NCBI RefSeq assembly: GCF_010730575.1
Contig: NZ_AP022614.1
Location: 5,642,001 to 5,706,000 of the forward strand
Direction: 5' to 3'
DNA length: 64,000 nucleotides
Origin: Mycobacterium parmense
Lineage (GTDB): Bacteria > Actinomycetota > Actinomycetes > Mycobacteriales > Mycobacteriaceae
Shown one piece after another: positions 59,353 through 64,000 of the stretch (positions are counted from its first letter, which is position 1; the number at the start of each line of letters is the position of its first letter). Under the pieces are notes generated by a model. The model made no database searches. It was given only the letters and a program-made list of their open reading frames with translations, and was not told where the DNA came from. The position numbers and the translations under genes are program-made.

Positions 59353-59939
59353 TGTGAACGGACCCCGAAGTCGATGTCCTGCAGGCCGGAGAACGGTGTG
59401 AAGCCGGCTTTGTCCAGCCATGACGGGGCTGCGCAGTGTCCCGGTTGCGGGCGCGCCCAGTCTACCCACGAACCCCAATCCTCGCGGCGTAACTTCTGTT
59501 GCAGTGTCTGCGGATGCTCCTCTGCGGCATCGGCGTAACGGCGCGCGAAATTCTTCATCTCGGGCAGCAGCCAAACGTCTTCCTCAGAACGCCATTTGCC
59601 ATCGCCGCCGTACTCGATGAATTGATAGGACGGAAAGTCGATGGGTGCTCCTCCCGGTTGCGGATTATCGGCGCGATTGAGCACTTTGTAAGCCACCCGC
59701 GTGTCATCGACGACATACCAGACGAGCGGGCTGTAGACCTGTGGTGCGGCACCCATCGTCCCTTCGAGGAACTTGGCGATTTCCGCCGGACCGGTGAACG
59801 TTCCGTAGAAATGGTCGAAGTAGGTTGCGTCGTCGGTGAAGAGGCCGGACCAGGCCTGCCAGTCCTCGAGCACCGGGCCGGTCATGAAGTAGCGCCGAAA
59901 TTCCCGCTCGACTTCGGCAGTGTCTGACATCGTGGTCAT
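59349..59939 (-). CDS. SnoaL/NTF2-like protein
   Basis: 196 residues from ATG 59939 (overlap with SDR stop) or ATG 59930. NTF2 fold suggested by WQAWSGLFTDDATYFDHFYG, EIAKFLEGTM and VYSPLVWYVVDDTRVAYKVLNRAD. Such proteins act as isomerases, cyclases or lyases in polyketide and steroid metabolism. Reaction unknown. Last gene of the 63397-59349 operon. Confidence 0.8.
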   Translation of the reverse strand: MTTMSDTAEVEREFRRYFMTGPVLEDWQAWSGLFTDDATYFDHFYGTFTGPAEIAKFLEGTMGAAPQVYSPLVWYVVDDTRVAYKVLNRADNPQPGGAPIDFPSYQFIEYGGDGKWRSEEDVWLLPEMKNFARRYADAAEEHPQTLQQKLRREDWGSWVDWARPQPGHCAAPSWLDKAGFTPFSGLQDIDFGVRSH

Positions 59940-60859
59940 CCGCCGAGCCGCAGGCCGGTGTTGCGGGTGCCGAACACGTCGGTAGCCATGATGGCCCCCA
60001 GTTTGTTCGCATCCCATCGTTTTTGGCCGTTAGAGACAGACGCGACCGGATGCCAGCCCTTGAGCAGTTGAAGATGTTCGCCCATCGCGCGGATCACCTG
60101 ACCGCTGACGTGGCCGGCCTCCGGACTGGCCAGCCAGGCCACCACCGGCGAACCCAGTGACGGGTCCTTGGGGTCGAACTCGTCCTCGGCGCGTTCGTCG
60201 GGCTCGATCGGCGCCTGCGCGCCGGGCATGGACGCCGACATCCGGGTCCGACCACCCGGGCTGATCGCATTCACCGTGGCGCCGATCGACGCCAACTCCA
60301 GGCTGAGCGTCTGGGTCAAACCGACGATCGCGGCCTTGGCAGCGCTGTAATTGGTCTGCCCGAAGTGGCCGTGCAGCCCGGCGCCGGAGGTGGTGTTGAT
60401 GATGCGGCCGTACACCTTGCCGCCGGATTCCTTGGATTCCGCGCGCCACTTGCGGGCGACCGCGCGGCTGGTGAGCCAGCTACCGCGAACGTGCACCCGC
60501 ATCACCAGGTCGAAATCATCGGCGGACATGTTCCAGATTGCCTTGTCGCGGACGATTCCCGCGTTGTTGACGACGATGTCCAGCCGGCCCAACTGCGAAT
60601 AGGCGCGCTCCACGGCGAGATCGACCTGCTCCTCGTCGCCGACGTCGCTGAAGTCCGAAACAGCGGTGCCGCCGCGGCTTTCGATGATCGTCACCACTTC
60701 GTCGGCAACCTTGCCGGTGCCCTCGCCGGACAAGCTGGTGCCGAGGTCGTTGATGATCACGGTGGCGCCGTGCTTGGCCAGCTCGAGTGCGTGGCCGCGG
60801 CCGATGCCGTGCCCCGCCCCGGTCACCAGGGCGACTTTGCCGTCGAGTAGTCCGGTCAT
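59936..60859 (-). CDS. short-chain dehydrogenase (3-hydroxyacyl-CoA dehydrogenase-like)
   Basis: 307 residues. GAGHGIGRGHALELAKHGA, NDLGTSLSGEG, NNAGIV, and active site Y-S-A-A-K in TNYSAAKAAIVGLTQTLSLE. The ND(L/Y)G pattern and C-terminal extension resemble the dehydrogenase domain of peroxisomal multifunctional enzyme type 2, which oxidises (R)-3-hydroxyacyl-CoA. It lacks the mycofactocin insertion, so it should use free NAD. Both ends overlap neighbours by four bases. Confidence 0.92.
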   Translation of the reverse strand: MTGLLDGKVALVTGAGHGIGRGHALELAKHGATVIINDLGTSLSGEGTGKVADEVVTIIESRGGTAVSDFSDVGDEEQVDLAVERAYSQLGRLDIVVNNAGIVRDKAIWNMSADDFDLVMRVHVRGSWLTSRAVARKWRAESKESGGKVYGRIINTTSGAGLHGHFGQTNYSAAKAAIVGLTQTLSLELASIGATVNAISPGGRTRMSASMPGAQAPIEPDERAEDEFDPKDPSLGSPVVAWLASPEAGHVSGQVIRAMGEHLQLLKGWHPVASVSNGQKRWDANKLGAIMATDVFGTRNTGLRLGG

Positions 60860-61302
60860 GGGCTCTCCTCGCTAGGTGTGAAGACCGTCAGATAGGGGCT
60901 GTCGGGATCGGTGTCGTCGACTGGGCGAAACAGTGCGGTGACGGGCATGCCGAGCCGAAGGTCCTCAGGGGCCGCGCCTTCGATCGTCGTCATCAGACGT
61001 GGGCCCTCGGCCAGTTCTACGATCGCGGCCACATACGGCACTCGCTCCTTGAACGGCGCCAGATCATTCACGTAGACGGTCGAATACGTGTAGAGGGTTC
61101 CAGTTCCGCTGGCCTTTACGGGCGCAACGTCCTCGCTCCAGCAGAACGGACAGAACGGGCGGGGGTAGTGATGGACCTTGCCGCACGCTGAGCATCCGGC
61201 GATCAGCAATTGACCCTGCCTGGCGGCCTCCCAGTAGGGAGCGCTTGCCGCGTCGATGGTCGGAATGTCATTCCCTTTTTGCAAGCGAGCCACATCTACC
61301 AC
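60856..61302 (-). CDS. DUF35 zinc-ribbon/OB-fold protein
   Basis: 148 residues; zinc ribbon C37-x2-C40 and C51-x2-C54 (GCSACGKVHHYPRPFCPFCW), OB fold GTLYTYSTVYVNDLAPFKER, LRLGMPVTALF. No Ltp gene adjoins it, unlike the DUF35 genes at 37290 and 53109, so it may serve the orphan Ltp at 44071 or one outside the window. Its start overlaps the crotonase 3' end by seven bases. Confidence 0.92.
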   Translation of the reverse strand: MVDVARLQKGNDIPTIDAASAPYWEAARQGQLLIAGCSACGKVHHYPRPFCPFCWSEDVAPVKASGTGTLYTYSTVYVNDLAPFKERVPYVAAIVELAEGPRLMTTIEGAAPEDLRLGMPVTALFRPVDDTDPDSPYLTVFTPSEESP

Positions 61303-62099
61303 CCGGTGAACTCGGTCGGTCGTTTCTCCACGAACGCCTGCACGCCCTCGCCTGAGTCGTGTGAATACGACTGGATCTCCTGTGCCATTGCCTCCGCGAC
61401 GAATGCACCGGAGCGGTCGGTGTCGGGTGAGTCGTTGAGCAGCCGTTTTGTGAATGCGATCGCGGAGGTCGGCGCTCCGGCCAGCCGGCCGGCGAAGTCG
61501 GCGACCGTAGCGTCGAAGTCGGCGGAGCTGACCACCCGGTTCACCAGACCCAGCGTGAACGCTTCGGTGGCTGAGAGCCTTTCGCCGAAGAACGCCATCT
61601 CCTTGGCTTTCTGCATGCCGATGCGGCGGGGCAGTAGATAACAGCCGCCGCCGTCGACAACCAGCCCACGCTTGACGAATGACTCTGCGAAGTAGGCGTT
61701 TTCGGTAGCGATCACCAGGTCGGAGGCGTATACGACGTGGGCCCCCAGGCCCGTCGCCGCACCATGCACTGCGGCAATCACCGGTTTATTGCAGTCCAGC
61801 ACGCTGGCCACCAGCTTCTGGGCGCCGTTCATGATGCGCCGGGTCGGTTCCAGCACTCGCTTCTCGCCCCGCGCGCGCCGTTCGGCGAGCGATCCAACGT
61901 CGGCGCCCGAGCAGAAGTGCTTGCCATTGGCGCGCAACACCACCACACGTACTTTCTCGTCGGCGTCGGCGGTGGCCAGTAGCGCGATGAGCGCATCACG
62001 GTCGTCGGGACGTACCGCGTTGGCGGCTTCGGGCCGGTTCAGGGTGATCGTCAAGACGCCGTCCGCGATGTCGGACAAAACTGCTGCCTGCGTGTTCAT
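61296..62099 (-). CDS. crotonase-family isomerase/hydratase (PaaG-like)
   Basis: 267 residues. HFCSGADVGSL oxyanion segment; the hydratase glutamates are replaced by A120 (TGLGAHVVYASD) and by Phe in FAESFVKRGLVVDGGG, while D149 of VDGGG fits the PaaG-type isomerase Asp. Double-bond shift is therefore more probable than hydration. Its start overlaps the P450 stop by four bases. Confidence 0.88.
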   Translation of the reverse strand: MNTQAAVLSDIADGVLTITLNRPEAANAVRPDDRDALIALLATADADEKVRVVVLRANGKHFCSGADVGSLAERRARGEKRVLEPTRRIMNGAQKLVASVLDCNKPVIAAVHGAATGLGAHVVYASDLVIATENAYFAESFVKRGLVVDGGGCYLLPRRIGMQKAKEMAFFGERLSATEAFTLGLVNRVVSSADFDATVADFAGRLAGAPTSAIAFTKRLLNDSPDTDRSGAFVAEAMAQEIQSYSHDSGEGVQAFVEKRPTEFTGW

Positions 62100-63397
62100 G
62101 GTGTGTACGTGGCCTTCAGATGTTTGATGCCGTTAACGAAGTTCGACCTCAGCATGACCGGTTCGCCCGCAGCGGTGATGTCGGGGTAGCGCGCGTAGAG
62201 CATCTGGAATGCCACGTTCAGCTCAAGCCGGGCCAGGTGCGCACCAAGGCAATAGTGCGGTCCCGGGCCGCCGAAAGCAATGTGGGTGTTGGGTTTTCGC
62301 GCGATGTCGAAGCGCTCCGGCTGGTCGAAGACCGCGGGGTCGCGGTTGGCGGCGGGATACCAGACCACGACCTTGTCGCCGGCGTTGAAGGTGTGGGTGA
62401 CCTCGCCGTGGGCGTCGGTCAGCGTCACGCCGTCACGGGTCACCGTACGGCGAAAGTGGATCACCGGGCTGGCGTACCGAAGGATCTCCTCGACCGCAGT
62501 TGGGGCCATCTCGTCGTAGTTCGCCAGCAGGCGGTCGCGCTGGTCGGGGTGCGCGCTGAGGATGAGCAACCCGTGGGTCAGCGCATTGCGGGTGGTCTCG
62601 TTGCCCGCGCCAATCAGCAGGATGAAGAACTTCGCCAGCTCCTGGGGTGTGAGGTTTTCTTCGTCGGAGTTGACCAGTTTGCTGATCACGTCGTCGCGGG
62701 GATGGGCGATGCGGTCCTCGGCGATGCCCTTGAGCAACTCGATGAGCTGCTCGCTGACCTCGGTGACCGCGGCTCCGATGCCCGCGACGGTCTGGTCGGG
62801 TACGTACTCGGGGTCCGAAGCGCCGAGCACGATATTGGTCGCCCGCAGGATGAACTGTTCGTGTTCGCGTGGAACGCCGAGCATGGTGTCGATGATGCGC
62901 AGCGGCAGCAGCGTGGCGAACGAAGAAACGAAGTCGCACTCACCCGTACGCGGCATCTCGTCGAGGATCTCGGCGGTGGTCCCCTCGACGAGGCCACGCA
63001 GCTCGGACAGTATGCGGGGGGTGAAGCCGCGCGAGACGATCTTGCGTAGCCGCATGTGCTCGGGATCGTCCATGTCGATGATGGAGCCACGGTATTCGCG
63101 CATCTCGGGGGTCTGGTCGAAGATCTGCGTGCCCTGCCCGGAACTGAAGTCGGCGGGGCGGCGGCTGATATCGACGACGTCGCGGTGGGAGCCGACCGCC
63201 CAGAAGCCGCGGGGCAGCGGTGAGTCAGGTCGGTTGGTACGGACGAACGCCGGGCCGCCGGCCTCGCGAAGGCGCCGGTAGAGCGCGCTCCGGTCAGCCG
63301 GACGCTCCTGCCACCATTGCAGATCGATCAGCGGTGCGAACTGCTGCTCTTCGGTGCCGATTGCGCTCACACCACCCGATTCTGGCACCCATGTCAC
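62096..63397 (-). CDS. cytochrome P450
   Basis: 433 residues from GTG 63397; GTGs at 63388 and 63370 are alternatives (the last gives SAIGTEEQQF). I-helix GAGNET at 263-268, E303-x-x-R307 of EEILR, heme loop FGGPGPHYCLGAHLAR with C383. The general pattern resembles actinobacterial P450s acting on terpenoid or steroid-like substrates, but I cannot assign a CYP family. First gene of a leftward operon with crotonase, DUF35, SDR and SnoaL; divergent from the oxidoreductase at 63517. Confidence 0.94.
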   Translation of the reverse strand: MTWVPESGGVSAIGTEEQQFAPLIDLQWWQERPADRSALYRRLREAGGPAFVRTNRPDSPLPRGFWAVGSHRDVVDISRRPADFSSGQGTQIFDQTPEMREYRGSIIDMDDPEHMRLRKIVSRGFTPRILSELRGLVEGTTAEILDEMPRTGECDFVSSFATLLPLRIIDTMLGVPREHEQFILRATNIVLGASDPEYVPDQTVAGIGAAVTEVSEQLIELLKGIAEDRIAHPRDDVISKLVNSDEENLTPQELAKFFILLIGAGNETTRNALTHGLLILSAHPDQRDRLLANYDEMAPTAVEEILRYASPVIHFRRTVTRDGVTLTDAHGEVTHTFNAGDKVVVWYPAANRDPAVFDQPERFDIARKPNTHIAFGGPGPHYCLGAHLARLELNVAFQMLYARYPDITAAGEPVMLRSNFVNGIKHLKATYTP

Positions 63398-63476
63398 TTA
63401 TAGGCAATGCCGGGCTACTTGAGCAAACTAGGAACTCGCGCGATATTTGCCCGGGGCAGGCATGAGTTATCTAACA

Positions 63477-63489
63477 TTAGTGTCACTGA
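63477..63489. promoter_or_regulatory. TTAGTG-T-CACTGA inverted repeat
   Basis: Near-palindrome (5 of 6 symmetric) in the 119-base gap between the divergent P450 and oxidoreductase genes, 27 bases before the latter. Weak candidate operator; TGTCACT also occurs at 41847 and 63392. Confidence 0.3.
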
Positions 63490-63516
63490 GTCGGAGGAGC
63501 GGGCGGAGAAGAGCAC

Positions 63517-64000
63517 ATGACTTTACGGGTCGGCATCATCGGCGTTGGGTGGGGCGCACATGTGCAGGTGCCCGGTTTCCGGGCGGCGAAAGGTTTCGAG
63601 CCCGTCGCGCTCTGTGCGCGCACACCCGATCGGCTGGAGCGTGCGGCGACCAAACTGGGCATCGAACGGACCTCCACGGATTGGCAGTCGTTCGTTACCC
63701 GTGACGACCTCGACGTCATCTCGGTCGCGACTCCCACCGCGCTGCACCACGAAATGACGATCGCCGCACTGGCCGCGGGTAAGCCCGTGTTGTGCGAGAA
63801 GCCGCTGGCGGGTGACCTCGAAGCGGCCCGCCACATGGTGCGTGCCGCGACCGACTCCGGACTGCCCACGGCCTGCTGCTTCGAGAACCGGTGGAACCCC
63901 GACTGGTTGGCCGTCGCGGACCGGGTGCGCTCGGGCTTCCTCGGCTCGCAGTACCTTGCGCGAGTCAGTCGCAGCGCGTCCTACTGGCATCCGAGTCATC
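63517..64000 (+). CDS. Gfo/Idh/MocA family oxidoreductase, N-terminal part
   Basis: ATG 63517, open to the window end (161 residues visible). N-terminal Rossmann loop GIIGVGWGAHVQVPGF, then VISVATPTALHHEM and the family hallmark LCEKPLAGD, with the catalytic-site lysine. NAD(P)-dependent sugar or cyclitol-type dehydrogenases and dihydrodiol dehydrogenases belong here. The C-terminal substrate domain is beyond the window. Confidence 0.92.
   Translation, partial: MTLRVGIIGVGWGAHVQVPGFRAAKGFEPVALCARTPDRLERAATKLGIERTSTDWQSFVTRDDLDVISVATPTALHHEMTIAALAAGKPVLCEKPLAGDLEAARHMVRAATDSGLPTACCFENRWNPDWLAVADRVRSGFLGSQYLARVSRSASYWHPSH

Overview
The window is a high-GC, very densely coded stretch that reads as chromosome or large plasmid of an actinobacterium, most likely a Mycobacterium/Mycolicibacterium-type organism. 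This rests on the protein families: mycofactocin-type short-chain dehydrogenases, Ltp2-like thiolase-fold proteins paired with DUF35 proteins, FadE34-like fused acyl-CoA dehydrogenase, DUF2889, an F420-type luciferase-like oxidoreductase, and many TetR regulators. The genus is inference. I see no tRNA, rRNA, CRISPR, transposase or integrase, and no gap between genes exceeds about 230 bases.

Almost every gene belongs to CoA-dependent catabolism. I count six AMP-forming CoA ligases (one cut by the window start), eight acyl-CoA dehydrogenase polypeptides (one a double-length fusion), four Ltp2-like thiolase-fold proteins without the thiolase cysteine, four DUF35 proteins, one classical thiolase, four crotonases, two MaoC hydratases, four SDRs, two P450s, one 3Fe-4S ferredoxin, one Rieske dioxygenase (alpha plus beta), a C-C hydrolase/HpaH/HpaI set, one aldehyde dehydrogenase, one fused family III CoA transferase, three amidohydrolase_2 proteins and four TetR proteins.

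Layout. 1-3800: end of a CoA ligase, small proteins, an amidohydrolase divergent from a TetR with two FMN split-barrel proteins. 3805-10621: a leftward thiolase-DUF35-TetR-DUF2889 operon divergent from a rightward MaoC-Ltp-CoA ligase operon. 10587-14704: a tandem (double) TetR, an amidohydrolase and an acyl-CoA dehydrogenase. 14929-19734: ferredoxin and three acyl-CoA dehydrogenase genes. 19828-27108: a rightward seven-gene beta-oxidation operon. 27274-39120: a leftward thirteen-gene operon with tightly overlapping genes. Its first half (Ltp, DUF35, Rieske alpha, Rieske beta, CoA ligase) has the same gene content as the sphingomonad ipfABDEF system that strips acyl-CoA side chains from arylacetic/arylpropionic acids. 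39316-46731: a divergent rightward operon with C-C hydrolase, HpaH-like hydratase, HpaI-like aldolase, a two-subunit acyl-CoA dehydrogenase, another Ltp and a CoA ligase. 46749-50635: thioesterase, fused CoA transferase and TetR. 50774-59352: amidohydrolase, Ltp, DUF35, small Cys-rich protein, SDR, P450, beta-hydroxyacid dehydrogenase, SDR, CoA ligase. 59349-63397: a leftward P450-crotonase-DUF35-SDR-SnoaL operon, then the start of a Gfo/Idh/MocA oxidoreductase.

Working model (inference): side-chain-bearing aromatic or alicyclic acids are activated by CoA ligases, dehydrogenated by FadE-type enzymes, hydrated by MaoC/crotonases and shortened by Ltp-DUF35 retro-aldolases. One branch dihydroxylates the ring of an aryl-acyl-CoA with the Rieske enzyme, removes the acyl-CoA by retro-aldol cleavage to leave a catechol, and after ring cleavage by an enzyme not in this window feeds the C-C hydrolase, HpaH and HpaI. 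Several repeated operator-like motifs tie distant operons together: an exact 17-bp element at two promoters, and an ACATRGTTWACC-type element at four places.
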